This document shows positions 17,192 through 24,593 of a DNA stretch of 64,000 nucleotides, piece after piece; the first letter of the stretch is position 1; each line of letters begins with the position of its first letter. This stretch comes from BS750m-G62 sp964577175 (GTDB lineage: Bacteria; Planctomycetota; Phycisphaerae; FEN-1346). Made by a program: the position numbers and the translations under genes. The notes below the pieces were generated by a model. The model was given only the letters and a program-made list of their open reading frames with translations. It was not told the DNA's origin and ran no database searches. Location of the stretch: contig CAZNYC010000004.1 in assembly GCA_964577175.1 (NCBI GenBank), positions 6,307-70,306 of the forward strand, in the 5' to 3' direction.

Positions 17192-18268
17192 GTGAGCAAG
17201 ACCTCGCACAACAAGCAGGTTGAGCCGGCGCCGGCGTCGGAAACGGCGCCCGTTTCGGCCAGCCGCATCACCCGCAGCATGCTCGAGCATGCCGGGAAAA
17301 TCGCCGAAGTCTGCCAGGCGGCGGCGGTGTTTGTCTACGCCGACGTGATCCAGGGGACCGACGTCGAGTATCCCGAGGACTTTCCGGCCAAGGTCTACCG
17401 GGTCACCAGCCGGCCGGACGACCAGAACGTCGAGGTCGTGCCCCACAGCCGCGTCCTCCGCGTGCCGGACGTCCCCCTGACGCGGACGGCCCAGGTGAAG
17501 ATGGCGGCGTTCCTGGCGCTGTCGCGCGGACTGGTCCGTCGCGGCGACACGGTGGTCTTCGTGTCGGGGACCTCGTCGAGCGGCACGCTCGACACGATCC
17601 TGGTGCTCCAGTTGGGCCGCGAGTTCGAGATGTTCGCTACCGGCGGCGAGGACGAAGACGAGGCCGTCCCGGTCGGCATCCAGCCGGAGGTCATCGAGCG
17701 GGTCGTCGATCTCGCCTCCGAACTCAGCAGCGAGGGCCGCGAGGGAAAGCCCGTCGGCACCATGTTCGTCATCGGCGACCCCGACCAGATCCAGCCCCTT
17801 ACGCACCAACTCGTGCTGAACCCGTTCCGGGGGTACGATGCGAAGGTCCGCAACATCCTGGACCCGACGCTCGGCGAGACGGTCAAGGAACTGGCGAGCA
17901 TCGACGGCGCGTTCATCATCCGCGGCGACGGCATCATCGAATCGTGCGGCACGTACCTGAAGACGGCAAGCCAGGAGGAGTACGAACTGCCGCAGGGACT
18001 CGGCGCCCGGCACCATGCGGCGGCGGCGATTACGTCCGTCACACCATCGATCGCCGTCACGGTCAGCGAGTCGACCGGCACGATCGGGGTCTTTCGCGGC
18101 GGGCGGATGGTTACGGAGATCGAGAAGCCCCGCGCCTCCATCCGCACGCAGGCGATGTACCGCGGCCAGCGCCTGGAGCGCGGCTCGGGGAAGCGCGGCC
18201 GCAAACGCAGTGACACGTCGGGATTGGCCAAGGCCGGTCCTTCCGGCAGCGAAAAGGGAAACGGATAA
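17192..18268 (+). CDS. Diadenylate cyclase (DAC/DisA_N domain) with pyruvate-kinase-C-like N-terminal domain
   Basis: 358 residues; predicted to make cyclic di-AMP from two ATP. The C-terminal DAC domain shows both catalytic motifs: DGA at 238-240 (ASIDGAFIIRGDG) and the RHxAA-type motif at 273-277 (GARHHAAAAIT). Residues about 25-150 resemble a pyruvate kinase C-terminal alpha/beta fold (ITRSMLEHAGKIAEVC, VVFVSGTSSSGTLDTILV), an arrangement known from archaeal CdaZ/DacZ cyclases. GTG at 17192 is used; no strong ribosome-binding site is seen. The next gene starts 4 bases after the stop, so it is translationally linked to a radical SAM gene. The tail is basic and low-complexity. Confidence 0.8.
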   Translation: MSKTSHNKQVEPAPASETAPVSASRITRSMLEHAGKIAEVCQAAAVFVYADVIQGTDVEYPEDFPAKVYRVTSRPDDQNVEVVPHSRVLRVPDVPLTRTAQVKMAAFLALSRGLVRRGDTVVFVSGTSSSGTLDTILVLQLGREFEMFATGGEDEDEAVPVGIQPEVIERVVDLASELSSEGREGKPVGTMFVIGDPDQIQPLTHQLVLNPFRGYDAKVRNILDPTLGETVKELASIDGAFIIRGDGIIESCGTYLKTASQEEYELPQGLGARHHAAAAITSVTPSIAVTVSESTGTIGVFRGGRMVTEIEKPRASIRTQAMYRGQRLERGSGKRGRKRSDTSGLAKAGPSGSEKGNG

Positions 18269-18272
18269 CACT

Positions 18273-19742
18273 ATGGCCAAACCTCGCATCATCCGATTCA
18301 TCGAGCCGAGCGGACGGCCGGGACGGCCGTTCAACGCCTGGATCCGCAAGTGGCCCCTCCTCGGCCCCATCACCCTGGCGTCGGTACTGGAACGGCGCGG
18401 CTACGATGTGGCCGTCTACAACGAGAACCTCTCCGGCCCGGTCCTCGAGAACCCCCGCATCATGGACGACCTCTGCGCCGCGGACGTCGTCGGCATCAGC
18501 ATCATGACGCCGACCGCCAACCGCGGGTACCAGATTGCCGACGCCATCCGCGCCCGGTGCCCGGACGTGACGCTGGCGTTCGGCGGGGTTCACGCGACGT
18601 TTTGTCCGGAGGAGGCGCAGCAGCACGGGGACGTGGTGGTGCAGGGCGAGGCGGAGTCGGTGATCGAGGATATCGCCGCCGGCCGCATTCGACGAGGCGT
18701 GATTCGCGGCGAGCCGGTGGAAGACCTGGACACGCTGCCCACGCTCAATCACAGCCTGATGCACGACTTCGAAAGCCTGCTGGGCGAGTGCCGGCGCCGC
18801 GAGTACTACGAACTGCCCGTCATGACCTCCCGCGGGTGCCCGTTCGGGTGCGAGTATTGCACCGTGACGCGGATGTTCGGCCGGCGGGTCCGCCGCCAGT
18901 CCGTGGGCAAGGTCCATGCAGACATCCAGAAGCACATGGCCCGCGGGTTCCGGCGGATGTTCTTCTACGACGACAACTTCACGACCGACCGGGCCTGGAG
19001 CCGGGACCTCCTGGAACGCCTCGCGCCGATGGACCTGCGGTTCAACGCCCAGGTCCGGGTCGATTTTCACTGGAAGGACCGCCACCGCCGCCGACGCGAC
19101 GACGACCTCCTCCGCGCCATGCGCAAGGCGGGCGGCGACGTCTTCTACATCGGCTACGAGACCATTGACGATGCGACCGCCAAGCAGTGGCATAAGGGAT
19201 ACCAGGGCGACGGGGCGCTGACGACGCGCCTCATGGAAGACACGCACATCCTCCACGACAACGGGTTCTGGATTCACGGCATGTTCGTCCTGGGCCCGCA
19301 GCACACGGAGCGGACGGCCGACCAGATCGTCCGGTTCGCCCATCAAAGCCGGCTCGAGACGCTTCAGATCAGTTGCCTGACGCCGTTCCCCGGCACGCCG
19401 CTGATGGAGCAGTTCCGGCCGCACCTGGCCTTCACGCAGTTTCCCGCCGACTGGGACTACTACGACGGAACGCACTGCGTGTACGACCACGGCTGGCTGG
19501 GGGTCGAGCGCCTCCAGAACGTGCTGCTCGATGCGCATCGGCGGTTTTACCGGTGGAGCGGCCTGGGCGTGCATCGGCTCCGGAAATGCTTCGAGCAGAA
19601 GATCAGCATGGTTGACAAACTCGCCCTGTTCTGGAAGCACGCCCAAATCGCCCGCAACACCCTGAAGGCCTGGAAGACGGAGACGGCGGCGTACCTGGAG
19701 ACGTTCCGCGCGAGGTCGCTGCAGCCGGTGGAATCACGTTGA
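18273..19742 (+). CDS. B12-binding-domain radical SAM protein
   Basis: 489 residues. The N-terminal region (residues about 10-150) resembles a cobalamin-binding Rossmann domain (LASVLERRGYDVAVYNENL, ADVVGISIMTPTANRGYQIAD). It is followed by the [4Fe-4S] motif CPFGCEYC (TSRGCPFGCEYCTVT) and a TIM-barrel core. The C-terminal part has ISCLTPFPGTPLMEQF, common in this family. ATG at 18273 begins 4 bases after the cyclase gene, so the two are probably cotranscribed. Such enzymes often carry out methylations or rearrangements with cobalamin; the substrate is unknown. A second radical SAM gene follows 62 bases downstream. Confidence 0.88.
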   Translation: MAKPRIIRFIEPSGRPGRPFNAWIRKWPLLGPITLASVLERRGYDVAVYNENLSGPVLENPRIMDDLCAADVVGISIMTPTANRGYQIADAIRARCPDVTLAFGGVHATFCPEEAQQHGDVVVQGEAESVIEDIAAGRIRRGVIRGEPVEDLDTLPTLNHSLMHDFESLLGECRRREYYELPVMTSRGCPFGCEYCTVTRMFGRRVRRQSVGKVHADIQKHMARGFRRMFFYDDNFTTDRAWSRDLLERLAPMDLRFNAQVRVDFHWKDRHRRRRDDDLLRAMRKAGGDVFYIGYETIDDATAKQWHKGYQGDGALTTRLMEDTHILHDNGFWIHGMFVLGPQHTERTADQIVRFAHQSRLETLQISCLTPFPGTPLMEQFRPHLAFTQFPADWDYYDGTHCVYDHGWLGVERLQNVLLDAHRRFYRWSGLGVHRLRKCFEQKISMVDKLALFWKHAQIARNTLKAWKTETAAYLETFRARSLQPVESR

Positions 19743-19804
19743 ACGAGATGGAGTCGCCCTGGGATGTGACAGTGGCTTCCTGAGTGCAAAAGGGGGTGGC
19801 TGGC

Positions 19805-21247
19805 ATGGAGATATCGTCTGGAACCTTCCGCGAACGGTTGGCGTATCTGGCCATGAGTGCGGCCGTCAAGGGCGCGGACTGGGGCCTCCAGGTGCCGCCC
19901 GTCCGCGACTTCTTCCTGGACCGCCTGCTCGAGCGGTTGGACCAGTCGCACGCCGAGTGCGAGGACGACAGCGAGAAACTGCTCCACGACCGGTGGTTCG
20001 CCGGGCATCTGCGGCCGTTTCTGGACCGGCTGCTGGCGGAGCGTCCGGCGGCGGCGCGGGCCATCCTCCGCTTCATCGCCGCCTGGAGCCTGGACGTCTA
20101 CCGCCGGACGGAGGCGTATACGGAAGGCGCCGCCACCCCCTGCACGGTCGTCATCGAGCCCACCGACCGCTGCAACCTGAACTGTCCCGGCTGTTACGCC
20201 AAGAGCAGGCGCGACGGGTGCGACATCCCGCAGGAGCAGATGGAGAGCATCGTCGAACAGGTCATCGACATGGGCGTGACGCTCGTGACGATCTCCGGCG
20301 GCGAGCCGTTCCTGCGCGAGAAGGCCGACCGCACCCTCACGCGCCTGGCCGAGCGGTTCCCCGATCGCGGCTTTCTCGTCTACACAAACGGGACGCTCAT
20401 CGACGAGGAGATCGCCGACCGCCTGGCGCGCGTGGGCAACGTCTTCCCGGCCATCAGCGTGGAGGGGTTTGAGCACGAGACCGACGCCCGCCGCGGCGAC
20501 GGCATCTACGACAAGGACCGCCGGGCCCGGCGCCTGCTGGCGGAGCGCGGCGTGATGTGCGGGTTCTCCGCCACCGTCACGCGGGAGAACTGCGAGTCGA
20601 TCTGCTCCGATGCCTTCATCGAGATGCGCATCGACGAGGGCGACATGTTCGGCTGGTTCTTCCTGCTGATGCCGATCGGCCGGTCGCCGCGCGTCGACCT
20701 CATGGTCCGGCCTGAGCAGCGGGCCCTGCTGCGCGAGACGATCTACCGCTGGCGCGAGGAGGACCGGCCCATTTTCCTCGGCGACTTCTGGAACGACGGG
20801 CCCCTGGTTGGCGGCTGCATCGCCGGCGGAAAGTACTATTTCCACATCTACGCCAACGGCGACATCAGCCCCTGCGTCTTCTCGCCGGTAGCCTGCGGCA
20901 ACATCTTCGACATCGTCGACGGCCGGAGCGACTACGCCAGCCTGAACGACTTCGTGCAGCGGCACCCGGTGTTCGTCACGTTCCGGGAGGAGCAGACGAA
21001 GATCACGGACCGCGCGCGGCCGTGCCTGCTGGTGGATCACCCGGACGCGTTCCGGCGCGTGGCGCGGCTCCCCGAGTGCCGCCCCGCCAAGAACATGGCC
21101 GACGGGTACCTGGACGGCGACATCGCGGACCACGTCGACGCGACCGCAAAGGCGTGGGCGGACCTGGTGCCGCACCTGCCGCCGCTGCCCGCCGAGCGCG
21201 AGGCGACCCAGGCGGCGGAGGCGAAGCGGCCGGCGGCGTCCGCCTGA
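19805..21247 (+). CDS. Radical SAM protein with SPASM-like C-terminus
   Basis: 480 residues. ATG at 19805 follows GGGGGTGG. The radical SAM cluster motif is CNLNCPGC (PTDRCNLNCPGCYAKSRR), followed by the SAM-binding SGGEPFLR and a normal barrel. The C-terminal section GGCIAGGKYYFHIYANGDI then SPC resembles a SPASM/twitch region that binds a second cluster. It is adjacent to the B12 radical SAM gene and the diadenylate cyclase gene on the same strand. The role is unknown; SPASM enzymes usually modify peptides or proteins, but no precursor peptide gene was found nearby. The last 30 residues are Ala/Glu-rich. Confidence 0.87.
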   Translation: MEISSGTFRERLAYLAMSAAVKGADWGLQVPPVRDFFLDRLLERLDQSHAECEDDSEKLLHDRWFAGHLRPFLDRLLAERPAAARAILRFIAAWSLDVYRRTEAYTEGAATPCTVVIEPTDRCNLNCPGCYAKSRRDGCDIPQEQMESIVEQVIDMGVTLVTISGGEPFLREKADRTLTRLAERFPDRGFLVYTNGTLIDEEIADRLARVGNVFPAISVEGFEHETDARRGDGIYDKDRRARRLLAERGVMCGFSATVTRENCESICSDAFIEMRIDEGDMFGWFFLLMPIGRSPRVDLMVRPEQRALLRETIYRWREEDRPIFLGDFWNDGPLVGGCIAGGKYYFHIYANGDISPCVFSPVACGNIFDIVDGRSDYASLNDFVQRHPVFVTFREEQTKITDRARPCLLVDHPDAFRRVARLPECRPAKNMADGYLDGDIADHVDATAKAWADLVPHLPPLPAEREATQAAEAKRPAASA

Positions 21248-21374
21248 GGCGCCGGCCGGCGAGGAGGCTGCCGTGCGGCGACGGTGGACCGGGGCTGTCC
21301 GTGTGCAGGTTCACGCCCGAAGATTTAACGCACACGAAACACTTTCTTCGTCGGCGTTATGCCGGTACCAGCCC

Positions 21375-21504
21375 TTAGTCCGGCAACGCTAAGTCGAGCG
21401 CGGCGCGTCTCCGTGCCCGCCGCGCAGCCCCGAAAAGGCCGTTTTGAGCGCGGTGGGTGCGGAGACCCACCGCGCAGAATACGGACTTAGCGTTGTAGTG
21501 TTAG
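21375..21504. mobile_element. 130-bp element: 18-bp terminal inverted repeats around two 28-nt palindromes (copy 1)
   Basis: Organisation: left end 21375-21392 (degenerate outside, CAACGCTAA conserved), 5 bases, 28-nt palindrome 21398-21425, 22-base spacer, 28-nt palindrome 21448-21475, 11 bases, right end 21487-21504 (TTAGCGTTGTAGTGTTAG). Total 130 bp. A second copy at 47014-47143 has the same length with the 5- and 11-base gaps swapped, so it is inverted. It takes up much of the 345-base space between the radical SAM gene and the MarR gene; the rest (21248-21374) shows nothing clear. Confidence 0.85.
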
Positions 21505-21550
21505 GCGATGAAGGGCCGCAGCAAAGGGCTGAGGCGCCGACTGCCGGGGG

Positions 21551-21564
21551 ATTTCCCTGGAAAT
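21551..21564. promoter_or_regulatory. Candidate operator palindrome upstream of the MarR gene
   Basis: ATTTCC-CT-GGAAAT is a perfect 6+2+6 inverted repeat 15 bases upstream of the TATAAT hexamer, overlapping where a -35 would be. MarR regulators usually bind such palindromes in their own promoters. The match is by pattern only. Confidence 0.4.
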
Positions 21565-21579
21565 TCCTTTTGCGTCCGA

Positions 21580-21585
21580 TATAAT
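21580..21585 (+). promoter_or_regulatory. TATAAT -10 element of the MarR gene
   Basis: A perfect TATAAT in very GC-rich DNA. It overlaps the first possible ATG (21584), so transcription would begin near 21591-21593. That puts the start at or beside the second ATG (21593) and suggests a leaderless mRNA. The -35 region (CTGGAA) is poor. Confidence 0.5.
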
Positions 21586-21592
21586 GTGGCTT

Positions 21593-22219
21593 ATGGCCTC
21601 GGGTGCTATCGAAGAGAAAGCGGCAAGTTTTGCCGTCGCCGAATCGGTGATGCAGGCCCTGCGGCGCATCAGCCGGGCGATTGAACGGCACTCCCATTCG
21701 CTCGCCAGCCGCTGTGGCCTGACCGTCCCGCAACTGGCCGTCCTCAAGGAACTCGGTGCCGGCGGCGGACGGAGCATCGGCGAACTCACACGGGCCGTCC
21801 ACCTGAGCCAGGCGACGGTCACGGGTATCCTGGACCGCCTCCAGCGGCGGGGATTGATCGAACGTCGGCGCGGCGAGGCCGACAAACGGAAGGTCCACGT
21901 GTGGCTGACCGGGGAAGGCCGCCAGGCGCTGGACCACTCGCCTCCGCTCCTTCATGAGAGCTTTCTGGAGGCGTTCGGGCGGCTCGAGGAGTGGCAGCAG
22001 ACGCAGATTCTTTCCTCGCTCCAGCGGGTGGTGGCGATGATGGAGGCGGAACGGATTGAGGCCGCCCCCATGCTGACGCCCGGCCCGATGAACCGGACGC
22101 CCGAGGAGACACGGTCGTTTCTCGAAGAAACGGAGAGCGGGCATGGGCCCTCGGACGCCCCGGACAGACCGTCTCAGGCGGCGAACGAAACGGGTCAGCA
22201 GGAGGATTCGACCCATTGA
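21593..22219 (+). CDS. MarR-family transcriptional regulator
   Basis: 208 residues from ATG 21593, preferred over 21584 because that earlier codon lies inside a perfect TATAAT. Winged helix-turn-helix core at about residues 20-140: LTVPQLAVLKELGAGGGRSI, the recognition helix in HLSQATVTGILDRLQRRGL and the wing RRRGEADKRKVHVWLT. A longer than usual C-terminal tail (about 50 residues, polar and acidic) follows the dimerisation helices. It lies between the radical SAM genes and the MttB cluster, so it may control either; it probably also controls itself through the palindrome at 21551. Confidence 0.9.
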   Translation: MASGAIEEKAASFAVAESVMQALRRISRAIERHSHSLASRCGLTVPQLAVLKELGAGGGRSIGELTRAVHLSQATVTGILDRLQRRGLIERRRGEADKRKVHVWLTGEGRQALDHSPPLLHESFLEAFGRLEEWQQTQILSSLQRVVAMMEAERIEAAPMLTPGPMNRTPEETRSFLEETESGHGPSDAPDRPSQAANETGQQEDSTH

Positions 22220-22293
22220 ACGCGGGGGGCCGTTGCCCCCTCCGGCCGTAGCGCCATGCCGATGACGGCACCAGCGGTGCGTGGGAGGCGGGC

Positions 22294-22821
22294 ATGCTTC
22301 TGTTTGTCGACGAAAGGGGCACGTTCACGGCGCCATGCCGTGCGAGGTGCTGGCTGGCGTGGCAATATCAGAGGACCAACTATGGAACCTTGTCAAGGCG
22401 GTGCGCTCGGTGGAACGCGAGTACTTCGGTGACTACCTGTGTAATCTGGGAGACCCCGAGCGCAAAGGCAGGAAACTGCTGAAGCGCAAGCGTTTCCGTA
22501 GTGCTGGCCGTTGCGTCGCGACATCGGAAGACGAGTTACCTCAGTTCGCGCATTGTGCCAAAGCCTTTCTTTGTGCATAGCGAGTTGACGACCGGCGTCT
22601 TCCTTGCGGATCTGGCGGCGTATGTGCTTGGGTGGGGGTGGCGATTGGCGAGCATGACTCAGCTGCGGAGGAATGAACTCCAGCCATTCGCGGACAAACT
22701 CCACGAAATGCAGTTTCAGGGCGAGAAGCCCCGGCGTGATGGGAAAGGCGTGTGGGACTTTTACGGAATTACGTACCTGGACGATCTGCGGGGAAGGTTT
22801 GACCGCGAGGGCGAGTCCTAG
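22294..22821 (+). pseudogene. Broken DUF3800 protein gene
   Basis: Pieces of a DUF3800 protein appear in two reading frames. Frame 1 from 22294 gives MLLFVDERGTF. The sequence then shifts to frame 3 (EVLAGVAISEDQLWNLV ... KGRKLLKRKRFR), and returns to frame 1 from about 22501 (SSRIVPKPFFVHSELTTGVF then LADLAAYVLGWGWRL, ending at 22821). The middle of the domain also seems to be missing: DUF3800 proteins are usually about 230-260 residues and only about 175 codons fit here. Two frameshifts plus an internal deletion make it non-functional. DUF3800 genes are often found in mobile or defence-rich regions. The rest of 22220-22962 shows nothing else. Confidence 0.75.
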
Positions 22822-22962
22822 GCGCGAGGCCGAGTCCCAGGCGCAAAAAAATGAAGGCAATGAGCGGCCGAAGCCACCCAAAGCCTCCGGTGCTGTATTG
22901 GCCGATTCGGCCCGGAAGTCAAGCGAAAATGCACACAGCGCGAACTTGTTGAAGGACCGACT

Positions 22963-24444
22963 ATGGCCCAGACAACCGACCGACCGAAACACCTGGAACC
23001 CGGCCTGCCGTCCACGCTCTACCGTCCGCTGACCGAGGCGGATGCCAAGCGCATGGCGGAGGCGGCGCTGGAGGTCCTCGAGAAGTCCGGCGTCGCCGCC
23101 TACTCCGACACCGCCTACCGCACCCTGACCGAGGCGGGCGGCGAGGGCGACGACGAGACCCGTGTCGTCCGCCTGCCCCGCAGCATGGTCGAGGACGCCG
23201 TCGCCTCCAACCCCTCCTCCGTTACGCTCTACAGCCGCGACGGCGAGTTCGATTGCCGGCTCGAAGGCAGCCGCGTCCACTATGGGACGGGGGGCACGGC
23301 CATCTACGTGCTCGACCCCGAAACGGGCGCGCGCCGGCCCTCGCGCACCGAGGACGTCGTGTTGAACGCGCGGCTCGTGGATACGCTCGAGAACGTGCAC
23401 CTCTTCACGATCAACGTGTTCCCGAACGACATCGAGGAGAAGGACCGCATCGACGTGAACCGGTTCTTCCACGCCTTCGACCACACCCGCAAGCACGTGA
23501 TGGGCGGCATCTACTCGATGGCCGGATGCAAACGGGTCGTCGAGATGGCCGAGATGATCGCCGGCAGCCCCGAGGCGCTGCGCGACCGGCCGTTCGTCTC
23601 GTTCATCACCCTCATCATCAGCCCGTTCAAGATCGACAAGGACTACGGCGAGATGTGCTGCTACCTCGCGGGCGAGGGGCTGCCCGTGGTCGTGCCGACG
23701 GAGCCGATCTGCGGCACGACGTCGCCCGTGACGCTGGCGAGCAACGTCCTGACGCACACGGCCGAGACCCTGGCCGGTATCACCCTGGTGCAGTCGGTCC
23801 GCAAAGGCGCGCCGGCCATCTGCGGCAGCGTGGGGTCGATTACGGACCTCAGGACGATGGACCACCTTGGCGGGCCCATCGAACGGGCCATGATCCATGC
23901 GGCCGTCTCGCAGATGTCGCAATACTTCGACATTCCGCTCTATTCGACGGGCGGCACGAGCGACGCCAAGGAGGTTGACATCCAGGCCGCCTATGAGAGC
24001 GGCATGTCGAGCCTCCTGGTGGCCATGTCCGGGGCCAACTACATCCACGACATCGCCGGCCTCATGGAGGCCGACCTGACGGTCTCGTACGACAAACTCG
24101 TCATGGACAACGAGATTCTCGGCATGTGCCAGCGGGTCCTGCGGGGCATCGAGGTGGACGACGACCGCCTGGGCACCGACCTCATCATCGAGAAAGGCCC
24201 GGCCCAGGACTTCCTGGCGGAGGAGCACACCATCCGGTACATGCGGAGCGAGTTCTTCCAGCCGCGCCTCGCGAACCGTGAGAAACGCCAGACCTACACG
24301 TCCGGGGACTCTGCCCTGGCGCGGGCGAAGGCACAGGTCCAGGAAATCCGCGCCGCCGAGGCCCTGAGCCGCCTCGACGCAGGCGTCCGCGAGCGCATCC
24401 TCGGGACGTTCGACGAGATCATCCAGCCGGAGGCGACGGCCTGA
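22963..24444 (+). CDS. Trimethylamine methyltransferase (MttB)-family protein, copy 1
   Basis: 493 residues, full-length MttB-superfamily TIM barrel. Such enzymes move a methyl group from a quaternary or tertiary amine to a corrinoid protein. Family-like segments: VHYGTGGTAIYVLDPETGARR, VMGGIYSMAGCKRVVEM, VVVPTEPICGTTSPVTLASN and SGANYIHDIAGLMEADL. There is no in-frame amber codon, so it is a non-pyrrolysine member, a group known to act on compounds such as glycine betaine, carnitine or proline betaine. No corrinoid protein gene (MttC type) is in the window. A second homologue follows 149 bases downstream. Confidence 0.88.
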   Translation: MAQTTDRPKHLEPGLPSTLYRPLTEADAKRMAEAALEVLEKSGVAAYSDTAYRTLTEAGGEGDDETRVVRLPRSMVEDAVASNPSSVTLYSRDGEFDCRLEGSRVHYGTGGTAIYVLDPETGARRPSRTEDVVLNARLVDTLENVHLFTINVFPNDIEEKDRIDVNRFFHAFDHTRKHVMGGIYSMAGCKRVVEMAEMIAGSPEALRDRPFVSFITLIISPFKIDKDYGEMCCYLAGEGLPVVVPTEPICGTTSPVTLASNVLTHTAETLAGITLVQSVRKGAPAICGSVGSITDLRTMDHLGGPIERAMIHAAVSQMSQYFDIPLYSTGGTSDAKEVDIQAAYESGMSSLLVAMSGANYIHDIAGLMEADLTVSYDKLVMDNEILGMCQRVLRGIEVDDDRLGTDLIIEKGPAQDFLAEEHTIRYMRSEFFQPRLANREKRQTYTSGDSALARAKAQVQEIRAAEALSRLDAGVRERILGTFDEIIQPEATA

Positions 24445-24463
24445 GCGGTCCGACATGCGTTTT

Positions 24464-24541
24464 GCGCGGCGGGTCTCCGCACCCGCCGCGCAGCCCCAAG
24501 AAGGGCGTTTCGAGCGCGGTGGGTACGGAGACCCACCGCGC
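24464..24541. repeat. Paired 28-nt palindromes with the 22-base spacer
   Basis: Palindromes 24464-24491 and 24514-24541 are separated by AGCCCCAAGAAGGGCGTTTC plus GA. The spacer matches that of the 21375 element closely (AGCCCCGAAAAGGCCGTTTT plus GA). Orientation is the same, but the 18-bp terminal repeats are not recognisable here, so this looks like an eroded or core-only copy. It lies between the two MttB genes. Confidence 0.8.
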
Positions 24542-24593
24542 CAATACGGGCGCGGCCGCATCACGCCCATCGCCGCACTGAAAGGAGATTGCG

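Noticed and set aside
21398..24541. CRISPR array suggested by repeated 28-nt sequences
   Set aside because: The repeats are scattered singly or in pairs over the whole window; in the close pairs the spacers are themselves conserved. No cas genes were seen.
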